Assembly: GCA_020634975.1 (NCBI GenBank)
Contig: JACKAQ010000003.1
Coordinates: 124,001-188,000 of the forward strand
DNA: 64,000 nucleotides
Direction: 5' to 3'
Origin: JACKAQ01 sp020634975 [NCBI: Calditrichia bacterium]
GTDB lineage: Bacteria > Calditrichota > Calditrichia > RBG-13-44-9
Shown one piece after another: positions 17,709 through 26,593 of this stretch. The stretch's first letter is position 1, and every line of letters begins with the position of its first letter. A program made the position numbers and the translations under genes. The notes under the pieces were generated by a model. It had not been told where the DNA came from. It worked only from the letters and a program-made list of their open reading frames with translations, and did no database searches.

Positions 17709-17880
17709 ACGTGCTCCACATAACAGTTGCGATTTGAATTAGCTGTGGCTAAAGATTAAACAATTTTGGGGAGTGATTCAAGAATAATAAAGGAATGTGT
17801 CGGGTGAGATTCTGAAAATGAAAAAGGATTAAAGCAGGATATTTTTATCCGTTCACCTTAACCCTTTTTCGTTTTTACTT

Positions 17881-17967
<87 letters not shown>

Positions 17968-17993
17968 AACGGTGCTTATGTAATTGTTACGTC

Positions 17994-18019
17994 ACAAAAA
18001 AACACCCTTTCGGGTGTCT
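17994..18019 (-). terminator. Terminator after tRNA-Ser (GCU)
   Basis: On the minus strand the stem ACACCC-GAAA-GGGTGT is followed by a run of seven T, directly after the 3' end of the upstream tRNA gene. Confidence 0.8.
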
Positions 18020-18021
18020 TT

Positions 18022-18114
18022 TGGCGGAGAGGGAGGGATTCGAACCCTCGATAGGGGGAATACCCCTATACCCGCTTAGCAGGCGGGCGCCTTCAGCCAC
18101 TCGGCCACCTCTCC
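18022..18114 (-). tRNA. tRNA-Ser (GCU anticodon)
   Basis: The reverse complement gives acceptor GGAGAGG/CCTCTCC, D arm GCCGAGTGGCTGAAGGC, anticodon loop CTGCTAA (anticodon GCT), a long variable arm, T arm GGGTTCGAATCCC and an encoded CCA (18022-18024). Its terminator separates it from tRNA-Ser(UGA), so the two are probably transcribed separately. Confidence 0.95.
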
Positions 18115-18205
18115 AATGATCAAAAATTGCACGGCAAAAATAACCCTTTTGGATAGCGGAATCAAGTATTAATTGCGATTTTATGAGAAACGGTTTTTTG
18201 CCCCC

Positions 18206-19372
18206 TCAAAAATACCAACTTACCCGACCAAAAAGCGTGGTGGGATAAAATCCATATTCGCTAAATGTTTGCCCGTAATACAATTGTCCGCCACATTGCA
18301 AATCCAGATTTGGGCGATAGTTGTAACTCATTGTTAGCGCAAAAAATCCGCTGCCGTCATTTAAATTGCCATTCCAGCCGATGCCGCTACTGACCAAATC
18401 GTGCAACTGAATCATCGTTTGGGAAAACAGGTAATTGCGGCTTAGGTTGATCAATCGCCCGTCGGCGAGACTGGCAAAATCGTATCCAGCAAACGACGTT
18501 GCGCCTTCTCCATTGAATTGATATTCGATCAGCGAATAGATTCGCCGGGAAAACTGGTAATCGACACCCACAATATATTTCACAAAATGGTTCGAAAAAT
18601 CATCATTTTGCGCGGAGAAAATCCACTCACCACGCAAACCGGCAGTGAACAGATTTCCGGCGAAATCGCCGCCAAAAATAATCCGCTCATCAAAATAACC
18701 ACCGAGAATGGAAATATCATACGTTTGATAATTCGTACGAAATTTGGCAGCCGCGTTGTTTTTCCGCAATAATTTTTGGGGATTGTGCACCACCGTGAGA
18801 TCGGTAAAGTTGCCGAGATAAATTTGTGCGGTGAGCAAATCCGCGCCGTCTTTTTCAATTTTATCGAACGCGGCGGGGTTGATCGGGTTAAATAAATCCG
18901 TCGGATTCCAGATGCGACCACTCCCCCACGCCACCCGCTGACGTCCGACTGTGAGATTGCCGAATCGGAAATCCTGCCGCCAATACAACCGGTCGATGAA
19001 ATGTGAAATGGTGACATTTTCATCATTTACCGGCTGCCAGCGCCAGTCAAAAAACTGGCGAGTCGTTTTTCCGGGTGATGTCGTAAACAATTGATTTTGC
19101 TGATGATACAAACCGGAAATTTCGTATTCCATCGCCAATCGGGCGTTTTTCCCGAAATACGCTGTCGGGCGCAGCCGCAATCGGGAAATATTGGCAATTT
19201 GGGCGTCGCTCTGAAAAAAACCGAATTCGATGTTATCGCTGTAGACCGGCAAATCGACGATGTAGCCGCTAAAATCCCATTCCGTTTGCGCAAATACAAC
19301 CGAAAACGGCATCAGCAAAATGAAAAGGATAGTCGATCTATTTCTGCTTTTTATCTTCAACAATTTGACCAT
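18206..19372 (-). CDS. Outer-membrane beta-barrel protein (DUF1302-like)
   Basis: Signal peptide (ILFILLMPFSVVFAQ) followed by about 360 residues of alternating, aromatic-rich strands ending in a terminal Phe, the usual outer-membrane insertion signal. GRQRVAWGSGRIWNPTDLFNP is the marker of DUF1302-like barrels, which accompany export or lipid-transport machines in several phyla. It is the last gene of the minus-strand ABC operon; its start overlaps the end of the ATPase gene by 35 bases, so coexpression is nearly certain. I infer it is the outer-membrane component or substrate acceptor of that system. Confidence 0.8.
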   Translation of the reverse strand: MVKLLKIKSRNRSTILFILLMPFSVVFAQTEWDFSGYIVDLPVYSDNIEFGFFQSDAQIANISRLRLRPTAYFGKNARLAMEYEISGLYHQQNQLFTTSPGKTTRQFFDWRWQPVNDENVTISHFIDRLYWRQDFRFGNLTVGRQRVAWGSGRIWNPTDLFNPINPAAFDKIEKDGADLLTAQIYLGNFTDLTVVHNPQKLLRKNNAAAKFRTNYQTYDISILGGYFDERIIFGGDFAGNLFTAGLRGEWIFSAQNDDFSNHFVKYIVGVDYQFSRRIYSLIEYQFNGEGATSFAGYDFASLADGRLINLSRNYLFSQTMIQLHDLVSSGIGWNGNLNDGSGFFALTMSYNYRPNLDLQCGGQLYYGQTFSEYGFYPTTLFGRVSWYF

Positions 19373-20024
19373 CTTTTAATGTGATCAACCGGTGAGCGCG
19401 TTCGATCACCTGCGGATCGTGGGAGGAAAACACAAATGTGATCTGCTTTTCGCGATTCATATTTTCCATCAAATCGAGCAATTCTTCACCGGTTTTGGAA
19501 TCGAGGTTGGCAGTGGGTTCGTCCGCGAGCACCAGCGCCGGATCGTTGACGATCGCGCGGGCAACCGCCACCCGCTGCTGCTGTCCGCCGCTCATTTCGT
19601 TGGGACGTTTGTTCGCCAACTCGCCGATGCCCAATTCATTGAGCACTTTCATTGCGCGTTCGGTGCGATCTTTTTCGGAAACACCGCTGAGCACCATCGT
19701 GAACTCGACATTTTCAATAGCGCTAAGCACCGGAATAAGGTTATATGCCTGAAATACGAATCCGATTTTGCGCAGCCGCAAATCGCTGAGCTGATCGCGG
19801 GAAAGCTCGGCGAGAACCGCATTTTCCAACATCACGGTTCCAGCGGTGGGCACATCCAGTGCACCGATGAGGTTGAGCAGTGTGGTTTTCCCGGAACCGG
19901 ACGGACCGGCAATCACGGTAAATTCACCCGGCTCAATCGTCATCGAAACGCTGCGCAAGGCTTTCACCGGAACACCGTTGTCCTGATAGGTTTTTTCCAG
20001 GTTTTCTGTGCGAATGATGGACAT
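19338..20024 (-). CDS. ABC transporter ATP-binding protein (LolD/MacB type)
   Basis: A 228-residue ATPase with Walker A GPSGSGKT (40-47), Q-loop VFQAYNLIPVLSAIENV, signature MSGGQQQR, Walker B ALVLADEP and H-loop SSHDP. The FQAYNL and GQQQRVAVARA forms are typical of the LolD/MacB/FtsE branch that drives mechanotransmission rather than substrate uptake. It pairs with the two FtsX-type permeases encoded upstream and overlaps the downstream barrel gene by 35 bases. Confidence 0.93.
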   Translation of the reverse strand: MSIIRTENLEKTYQDNGVPVKALRSVSMTIEPGEFTVIAGPSGSGKTTLLNLIGALDVPTAGTVMLENAVLAELSRDQLSDLRLRKIGFVFQAYNLIPVLSAIENVEFTMVLSGVSEKDRTERAMKVLNELGIGELANKRPNEMSGGQQQRVAVARAIVNDPALVLADEPTANLDSKTGEELLDLMENMNREKQITFVFSSHDPQVIERAHRLITLKDGQIVEDKKQK

Positions 20025-20067
20025 GTTAACCTTCGGTTAAAGGATAAAGGATAAAGATAAAATTATG

Positions 20068-20172
20068 ATACTTGTGTCGCTGACAGATTATTATTGCTGA
20101 ATGTCTGGAGATTCCTGCCTTCGCAGGAATGACCGGTTTATTATCGCAACAACGATAGATCGCCACCCTAAC
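20068..20172. mobile_element. MITE-like element, copy 2 (105 bp)
   Basis: About 78 of 99 core positions match the copy at 12068-12174, including the TTGTGT(A/C)GCTGA left end and the GATAGATCGC right end; the central hairpin loop is inverted (CTTC for GAAG). It is bounded by the 8-bp direct repeat AAATTATG at 20060-20067 and 20173-20180, which looks like a target-site duplication. It sits inside the ABC operon. Confidence 0.6.
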
Positions 20173-20205
20173 AAATTATGCAATATGGGAATATGTGATT
20201 CCATT

Positions 20206-21435
20206 TTACACTTTCCGGATGGCTTCGATGGGCACCAGTTTCATGGCTTTGCGTGCCGGATAAACCGCGCCGATTACCGCGGCGATGGGCACAATCAGCA
20301 ACCCGTTGAGCAGCCCTTCCAGCGTGTAAACCGGATAAATGATGCTGCCGGTACCAAACGAATCCAGTCCGGCGGAAAATGCGCTCAAATCGATGCCGGA
20401 ATTCGCCAATGGCAGATAAAACACATAACTCAGCCCGATACCGACCAACGTGCCCAACACGCTCAGCAAAAACGCTTCGAGCAGAACCATTTTGAAAATG
20501 CGGCGATTTTTCATTCCCATTGCCATCAGCACGCCAAATTCCTGGGTGCGTTCCAAAACGGACATCAGCATGGTATTGACGATGCCGAACAGCATCGCCA
20601 GCGCGACGATGCCGTAAAACACGCTGATCGATTCGCGATAAACATCCACCTGCATCACCAGCAGCGGCAGCAATTCGCGAAAGGTGAGCACCTCGTATTG
20701 CGGCGGATTTTCCGAATCGTTCAATTTGCCGGCGAGCACTTTTTTGACTGAAGCGGCGTTCTCCATTTCGTGAATCACCATCGCTATTTCCGAAATGCGA
20801 TTGTCAAACGCCAACATTTTTTGGGCATTCGCTAAACTGATGTAAACACTGATTTTATCGAATTCGGAATTGAACGTTTCGAACAGTCCGGAAATGCGAA
20901 ACACATCCGAGCCGATGCTGCCATCGATCCGCGATGCCATTGCCACAACTTTGTCGCCGATGCCCACATCGAGCTTTTCCGCCAACGCTTTGCCTACGAC
21001 AATATCCCGTTTGCCATCGCCCAAATAGCTGCCTTCGACCATCATTTTTTTGATGTCCGTAACCTGCGATTCCTGTTCCGGCTCGATGCCGATCAGCGAA
21101 ATACCGGATGAACTCGTCGGGCTGCTGATGATGCCGTAAGTGATCACCCGGCGGGAAAAGGCGGTAATCTGTGGCTGGCGTGCCAACAGCGCGGCAACGG
21201 AGTCGGGCTCCGGCAAATAATTTTGGAGCAGTTTGTTATCGTTGAATCCGTTTTTGTGAATCTGAATGTGCGACACATGCGCGCCCACCTGATTGTTGAG
21301 CATCTGGTGTATCACCCCAACAGATAGCGCGTCGTATAAAATCACGCAAATCATCCCGACGATGATGGAAACCAGCACAATCATCGAGCGGCGGCTGTTA
21401 CGCCAAATGTTTCGCCATGCGAGTTTTAGCAGCAT
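20206..21435 (-). CDS. FtsX-type ABC transporter permease
   Basis: A 409-residue permease of the LolC/MacB family: short cytoplasmic start LAWRNIWRNSRRS, first membrane helix (about 20-40), a large periplasmic domain (about 45-270), then three C-terminal helices with the FtsX block IVNTMLMSVLERTQEFGVLMAMG. It is about 35% similar by eye to the permease at 21536, so the pair may form a heterodimer like LolC/LolE. A repeat-bearing 181-base gap (with MITE copy 2) separates it from the ATPase gene. Confidence 0.9.
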   Translation of the reverse strand: MLLKLAWRNIWRNSRRSMIVLVSIIVGMICVILYDALSVGVIHQMLNNQVGAHVSHIQIHKNGFNDNKLLQNYLPEPDSVAALLARQPQITAFSRRVITYGIISSPTSSSGISLIGIEPEQESQVTDIKKMMVEGSYLGDGKRDIVVGKALAEKLDVGIGDKVVAMASRIDGSIGSDVFRISGLFETFNSEFDKISVYISLANAQKMLAFDNRISEIAMVIHEMENAASVKKVLAGKLNDSENPPQYEVLTFRELLPLLVMQVDVYRESISVFYGIVALAMLFGIVNTMLMSVLERTQEFGVLMAMGMKNRRIFKMVLLEAFLLSVLGTLVGIGLSYVFYLPLANSGIDLSAFSAGLDSFGTGSIIYPVYTLEGLLNGLLIVPIAAVIGAVYPARKAMKLVPIEAIRKV

Positions 21436-21535
21436 TATTTTTTTCCGGCAGATTCCGATTTCAATTTTTGCAACGTATGTTTTGGCGCGTCACACCGCGC
21501 CCCTACTTTTTCCTTTATCCTTCACCCTTTAACCT

Positions 21536-22759
21536 TTAAGTGTAACGAATGCCTTTCAACGGTGCGAGGCGATACACTTTTAACAGCGGATAAATGCAAG
21601 CGATCAGCGAAATGACAAAAATGGTCAGGTTGATGTTGATGAAAATCGACAGCGCAAGTGACGATTTCAGTTGCGGCAGAAAACCGTATTCGGCATACAA
21701 ATCCGCAAATTCGCCGCCGAAAGTGATCGGATTGGCAACCATGTATGCGTTGATGGCGAGCCCGAGCAAATTGCCGAGCACCAGCCCGATCAGAATAATA
21801 AATGTCGTTTCCAGCAGCACTTGCACCAGCAATCGCAGTTGCGGCATGCCGATGGCGAGCGTGACGCCAAACTCGCGGAAACGTTCGGTCACGGACATTA
21901 GAATAGTATTGGTGATGCCAAATGCCACAATCAGCACCAAAATGCCGAGAAATAAAATCCCGCCGATGCTGTCCAGTTCGATAGCCTGTTCCATCTCCGG
22001 CATGATCTCGTTCCAGCTCATTGCGATCAAATTATTTTCTGCAATGGCGTTGTTTAGCGATTTTTTCACTGACGGAATTGCGTCGATATCGTCCAGTTTT
22101 ATCGCAACGGCGTTAATGCGCCCATACATCGCCAGCAACTCCTGCGCTGTGGCGATGCCCATCACAATTGCCATTCGGTCGAGTTCCTGCGCGCCGGTTT
22201 TTAGCGTTCCGGAAATGCGGAATTTGAGGTTGCCGAGCGATCCGTCGAATCCCTGCGAGAGCACCACAACCGTGTCGCCAATGTCAGCTTTTAAATTGTC
22301 GAGCAGCTTGTAACCCACCACAATATCGTCGCCATCCGGTTTGGTGAACATTTCGCCGGCGCTGATTTTGGTGAGAATAGTGCTCACCTGCAACTCAGTT
22401 TGCGGATCAACCGCGATGATCGCCGTGCCCTGCGACTGGTCGCGAAAGCTGATCAGCCCGTCGCCGAGAACGCGCGGCGTAACCGCCACGATGTGTCCGG
22501 TTTGTGCGCACAGTTCGCGCAGTTTGTCATCGAAACGAAAGCTTTTTTGCAGCGACGGTCGTTCCTGGTAGCCCTTTTTCTGTATTTGCAAATAGCCACT
22601 GAACAGCTCCACACTGTTGATGATGTTCAACTCGTACGTGCCGATTTGCAATCCGCGCATCGCGAGGCAAAGCATTGCCGCAAACGCCACAGCCAAAATG
22701 GTGATCACCGACCGCCGTTTGTTTCGCCAAACATTTCGCCAGGCAAGTTTGAGGAGCAT
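21536..22759 (-). CDS. FtsX-type ABC transporter permease
   Basis: A 407-residue paralogue of the permease at 20206, with the same start (LLKLAWRNVWRNKRRS), topology and FtsX signature ITNTILMSVTERFREFGVTLAIGMP. The periplasmic domain spans about residues 45-265. It lies between the LolA-like gene and the second permease. The 100-base gap to the second permease contains a complement-strand GGATAAA tract. Substrate not predictable from sequence; the LolA-like partner suggests a lipid or lipoprotein. Confidence 0.9.
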   Translation of the reverse strand: MLLKLAWRNVWRNKRRSVITILAVAFAAMLCLAMRGLQIGTYELNIINSVELFSGYLQIQKKGYQERPSLQKSFRFDDKLRELCAQTGHIVAVTPRVLGDGLISFRDQSQGTAIIAVDPQTELQVSTILTKISAGEMFTKPDGDDIVVGYKLLDNLKADIGDTVVVLSQGFDGSLGNLKFRISGTLKTGAQELDRMAIVMGIATAQELLAMYGRINAVAIKLDDIDAIPSVKKSLNNAIAENNLIAMSWNEIMPEMEQAIELDSIGGILFLGILVLIVAFGITNTILMSVTERFREFGVTLAIGMPQLRLLVQVLLETTFIILIGLVLGNLLGLAINAYMVANPITFGGEFADLYAEYGFLPQLKSSLALSIFININLTIFVISLIACIYPLLKVYRLAPLKGIRYT

Positions 22760-22816
22760 TTTTTATCTCGTTAAAATTGTTTATTTACAATAAATTAAGC
22801 GCGTCACACCGCCCCC

Positions 22817-23554
22817 CTACCGGCCGCGTTCGAGTTCGCGGAAGGAGAAAATCCGGTCGGGTATTTTCACATCGAACGCCATTTCGACGAGCCGGATTTC
22901 GGTGCGACGTCCCGGTTTATCGACGTTGTGCATCACCCATTTGGCGGGAATTTTGCGGTCGCCCATCTGTTGGTAATCGCGGTAATCGAGGTAGCGAATC
23001 AGTTCACCGGATTCGTCAAAATATTCCACTCGCGCGGGTAGAAAATCCTGCTGTCTCACCCAATACAGCAACTTACCCCAAACTACCGGCGCATCCGGTT
23101 TGGGCAACAGTTCAACTTTCCAGCAGTTTGCGCCCTGCACCGTATCCGTGCCGGCCAGTTGTTGGTCGTAATCTTCAATTAAATTGGATTCGCGAACGAG
23201 GTCATCATTGGTGAAATCCGAACCGTTCCACGATTGCAGCATCATCGACGGCGGAATTTTGATGGTCGTTTCGGTATTTTTGAGATAATTCCACATCTCG
23301 TTCCCGATTTTCAGGGTTTTGTTGCCGGCTTCTTTTCGGGGTTTTTCGGTGACGATCAGCGCTTTTTCGTTGCCGATCCACCAGCTTTCCATGCGCATTT
23401 CCCGGGTGTAATCGGGCGTCACAACGGTCATTTCGATAATGCCGTGGGCAGTTTCACCTTTGACCGCATCTTCCGCTTTGCGGATAATTTCTTCGGCAGT
23501 TTGCGCCAGAACCGAAGTGGCGATCAGACACATCAATAGAATTATTTTTTGCAT
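22817..23554 (-). CDS. Periplasmic outer-membrane lipoprotein-sorting (LolA-like) protein
   Basis: A 245-residue exported protein with signal peptide (cleavage about VLAQ, residue 18). The pattern GIIEMTVVTPDYTREMRMESWWIGNEKALI, then GNEMWNYLKNTETTIKIPPSMM and the late WVMHNVDKPGRRTEIRL, is that of the LolA-like 'outer membrane lipoprotein-sorting' family. These fold like LolA into an open barrel that carries a lipid group. The family usually stands beside RND/MMPL or FtsX transporters. It is the first gene of the five-gene export operon. Confidence 0.87.
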   Translation of the reverse strand: MQKIILLMCLIATSVLAQTAEEIIRKAEDAVKGETAHGIIEMTVVTPDYTREMRMESWWIGNEKALIVTEKPRKEAGNKTLKIGNEMWNYLKNTETTIKIPPSMMLQSWNGSDFTNDDLVRESNLIEDYDQQLAGTDTVQGANCWKVELLPKPDAPVVWGKLLYWVRQQDFLPARVEYFDESGELIRYLDYRDYQQMGDRKIPAKWVMHNVDKPGRRTEIRLVEMAFDVKIPDRIFSFRELERGR

Positions 23555-23827
23555 GCGATGACACCTTTTCGAGGTTGTCTGTTTGTTTACAGAATCTAAC
23601 CACTAATATGGATCAGAGTCAAGCCATCCTTCACTTCTCTCGAAATTGCACACGATTTCAAACAAATCGCTACTTCATTTAACGGTTGTCGATTTCCCGG
23701 TGAAAGGTTAGATTATGCAAATTAGCTAACGGCAGCGCAATCGTTGAAGCTGTTCAAAAATAAAGCGTTACCGAATGATTTTTTAACAACGAAATTGAAA
23801 GAAAAAGGGACAGGAAAGTCACGCTAA

Positions 23828-25951
23828 ATGTCCAACTTGGTGTTATTAATTACATCTTTTTTTTCTGCGCTGGCGGCCGTTGGCGGTACGCGCCGGATTG
23901 CCATTCATTTTAAAATCGGCGCATTGCCGAGCGCCCGGAAAATCCACACCGATTTCAAGCCGTTGCTCGGCGGGTTGGGCATTTTTGTCGGCATCGTTAT
24001 CGGATTTTTCACTGCGATTGCGCTGGATATTTTGCCGGCGGAAATCTGGCAGGAACACCGCTTTTTCTGGGCGGGATTGCTGGCGATTCTGATCACCGGA
24101 TTCATCGACGATTTGCGCGGACTGAACGCCTGGCAAAAATTTTCGGGTGAATTTCTGGCTGCCGGATTGCTGGTCGCGGACGGTTGTTTTATTCAGGCAT
24201 TTTACAGTCCCGGCGAAACGCTGCTGGAATTGGGCTGGCTAGGCATCCCTTTTTCGATTGCGTGGATTGTTTTTTTGATGAACGCGGTGAACCTGCTGGA
24301 CGGGCTGGACGGGCTTTCCAGCGGCATCAGCCTGATTATCGCGAGCGGATTTTTACTGCTGGCAATCGCCATCGGCAACGTTTTTTTGATCGTGCTGGCC
24401 ATTTCGCTGATCGGCGGCATCCTCGGATTTTTGCGCTTCAACTATCATCCCGCATCCATTTTTATGGGCGATGTCGGCAGTTTGATGCTCGGCTATCTGC
24501 TCGCGGCGTTTTCCATCGAAGGGTTGAAAATTGCCAATAGCCATCAGGTGTATTTTCTGGCGTCGCTGGTGATGTTGGGCATGCCCGTTACCGACACGCT
24601 GATCTCATTTTTCCGGCGGATGGGGCGCGGCGATCACCCGTTCAAACCGGATCGCGAACACATCCACCATCGCTTGCTCAACCTCGGTCTCTCCCACCTC
24701 GACTCCGTTTGGATGATGTATTATTTCACGCTGCTGTATGTGGCGCTGGGCGTGCTGATGGTCATTTATCGCGAAATCGCCGGTATCCCGTTGTTTATTC
24801 TGGCTTTAGCGTTTTCGATTTATTGGGCGTGGCGACTCGGCTATGTGGAAACCCGGAAATACATCACCTTCGATGAAATCGACGAATCGCTGTTGGCTGT
24901 GCGCCGTCCGCCGATTCACGTGGATAAAATCTGGCACCAGATCGCCATTTTTTTCGGCGATATCATCAGCATCAACCTGGCGATGTATCTCACCTGGTGG
25001 TTCCGGTTTCAGTCCGGTGTGGTCAATCCGCTCACGCTGCGCTCGATACAGGATTACCTCGTCGCGCCGGTGTGGCTGGTGTTCACGGCAATCTGGGTAA
25101 TCCTGTTCTGGCTGAACGGATTGTATCAAATGTCGTGGGATGTGTCACGTTTCAGCAAGGCGATGCGGGTTACCAAAGTGGTCACATTCGGCGTGCTCAT
25201 GCTATTGTTTTTATTGAATTTCGATATCCTGTTTGCCGAAAGCTCAACCGATATTTTCAATACGATGCAGCTATCTACCCTGGCGGTATATTGGGCTTCG
25301 CTGATCGGTTTTGTGAACCTCATGCGATTGTTGATTATCAACATCGAAAAGCGGCTGCACATTTTTGAATATACCTTTAAAAACACGCTGGTTTTCGGCA
25401 CGAATCGCAAAGCCCGCAACGTGATTCGCGATATTCGCGACAATCCGCATTTGCTGAACCACATCGTCGGCGTGGTCGATCGTAAAGCGAAAACCGACAC
25501 GCTGGAAGGTTTTCCGGTGGTGAAAGAATATCACAATTTGCCGCAACTCATTCACGAACACCGGGTGGAGGAAATCATCGTTGCGCTGCACGATTCCGCA
25601 AAAGAGGATTTGCTGAACATCATCGCCATTTGCGACCGGATGCAGATTGTCGTGAAAACGCTGCCGGAGTTGCAAGCGGTGGTTTCCGGGCGATCCGGTG
25701 CCATCGACGATGGACCGATTGTCCGGGCGTTCCCGGACAACATGATGCTCTGGCAGTGGCTCATCAAACGGATGATCGACTTTTTGCGGGCATTTTCGCG
25801 ATTGTGTTTCTGGCGATTCCCGGCGCAATTCTGGCATTTATCGGCTGGCGAAAATTCGGGCGATTCCCGGTCGGGAAAATTCCGATTGTCGGGAAACAGG
25901 GGCGATTGTTCAACATGCTGCTGTTTCACATCGATGCTGATGATATGTTGA
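23828..25951 (+). CDS. WecA-like phosphoglycosyltransferase fused to a CoA-binding/PGT-like module, frameshifted
   Basis: Residues 1-340 are a complete polytopic UDP-sugar:undecaprenyl-phosphate sugar-1-phosphate transferase of the WecA/MraY class: FIDDLRGL (Asp94-95), the NAVNLLDGLDGL block (152-163), FMGDVGSLM with Asp215, and HIHHRL (278-283). A second unit follows: four or five membrane helices (about 370-510), a CoA-binding-like Rossmann domain (LVFGTNRKARNVIRDI... GVVDRK), and the start of a polyprenyl-glycosylphosphotransferase domain (KRMIDF, residue 652). There the frame breaks: five T at 25781-25785 where six would join the frame to 25783-26325. The listed stop at 25951 lies in nonsense. 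AGGAAAG precedes the ATG. Likely starts an envelope or exopolysaccharide glycan. Confidence 0.85.
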   Translation: MSNLVLLITSFFSALAAVGGTRRIAIHFKIGALPSARKIHTDFKPLLGGLGIFVGIVIGFFTAIALDILPAEIWQEHRFFWAGLLAILITGFIDDLRGLNAWQKFSGEFLAAGLLVADGCFIQAFYSPGETLLELGWLGIPFSIAWIVFLMNAVNLLDGLDGLSSGISLIIASGFLLLAIAIGNVFLIVLAISLIGGILGFLRFNYHPASIFMGDVGSLMLGYLLAAFSIEGLKIANSHQVYFLASLVMLGMPVTDTLISFFRRMGRGDHPFKPDREHIHHRLLNLGLSHLDSVWMMYYFTLLYVALGVLMVIYREIAGIPLFILALAFSIYWAWRLGYVETRKYITFDEIDESLLAVRRPPIHVDKIWHQIAIFFGDIISINLAMYLTWWFRFQSGVVNPLTLRSIQDYLVAPVWLVFTAIWVILFWLNGLYQMSWDVSRFSKAMRVTKVVTFGVLMLLFLLNFDILFAESSTDIFNTMQLSTLAVYWASLIGFVNLMRLLIINIEKRLHIFEYTFKNTLVFGTNRKARNVIRDIRDNPHLLNHIVGVVDRKAKTDTLEGFPVVKEYHNLPQLIHEHRVEEIIVALHDSAKEDLLNIIAICDRMQIVVKTLPELQAVVSGRSGAIDDGPIVRAFPDNMMLWQWLIKRMIDFLRAFSRLCFWRFPAQFWHLSAGENSGDSRSGKFRLSGNRGDCSTCCCFTSMLMIC

Positions 25952-26325
25952 CCGACGGTTATCGCGGCGGCGGCGAGAAACAGCTAAGTGCATACGGGGA
26001 ATGGCTTTACCGCACCCAGATTTACAAACTGCCAATGCTGCTGAACCTGCTGCGCGGCAACGTGAGCCTCGTCGGACCGCGACCGGAACCGCTCTGCTGG
26101 TATCGCGAATTTTCCGGCAAATTGCGGCTGTTGCACCGCCGGTTGATGGTTCGCCCGGGCATCACCGGGCTGGCGCAGATGAAATACCGCTTCGAATCAT
26201 CGCAAACAGACATGCGCGAACGCCTGAAATATGATATTTTTTACAGCGAAAATATTTCGCTCAACCTCGATTTGCGCATTCTGTTGCGCAGTTTATTAAT
26301 TTTGCTGGGCAAATTAATCGGGTAA
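25783..26325 (+). pseudogene. C-terminal PGT-like domain of the same protein, in the -1 frame
   Basis: This 180-residue continuation (FAGIFAIVFLAIPG... GNVSLVGPRPEPL... MVRPGITGLAQ) is the rest of the glycosylphosphotransferase domain begun by KRMIDF in the preceding frame; together the protein would be about 832 residues. No start codon or ribosome site of its own is seen. The domain itself is degenerate: SLDELPQL, which carries the catalytic Asp-Glu pair of monotopic phosphoglycosyltransferases, reads TQIYKLPML, and KFRTM reads LLFHI. I infer it is not catalytic even when in frame. Confidence 0.7.
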
Positions 26326-26478
26326 TTCATACTCGCGATATTAACTGATGCCGGCGTTTTTGCCACAGAGCCACGGAGGAGCAAATAGATTATTAGAGTC
26401 AAGCGGCTTTATAATGATGATGGAATGTTATTAAATATTCGAATCACAAATTGAATTTTAAAACTGTGAAAAATATCA

Positions 26479-26549
26479 GGAGACCCCTGCATTCGCAGGG
26501 GTGACAATCTAAAATTAGGGGTGTCATTCCTGCGAATGCAGGAATCTCC
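26479..26549. repeat. Inverted pair of dispersed palindromic repeats
   Basis: Two 27-bp units face each other 17 bp apart. Left: GGAGACCCCTGC-ATTC-GCAGGGGTGAC. Right: GTCATTCCTGC-GAAT-GCAGGAATCTCC. Each has its own 8-bp stem. The ATTCCTGC/GCAGGAAT core is shared with the MITE-like elements at 12068 and 20068 and resembles the dRS3/REP-type repeats of other bacteria. Confidence 0.75.
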
Positions 26550-26593
26550 CAACAAATTCAACCAATTTCAAAAACCGCTAACAGCCAAAAACA

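Noticed and set aside
21594-22313. 239-codon plus-strand frame, serine and methionine rich.
   Set aside because: It lies wholly antisense to the FtsX permease gene, whose family match is clear; the composition is that of a reverse-complement shadow.
25778-25790. Programmed -1 frameshifting in the WecA-fusion gene.
   Set aside because: The site CTTTTTG lacks a good slippery heptamer (P-site re-pairing would be CTT for TTT) and no clear downstream structure was seen; a one-base indel is simpler.
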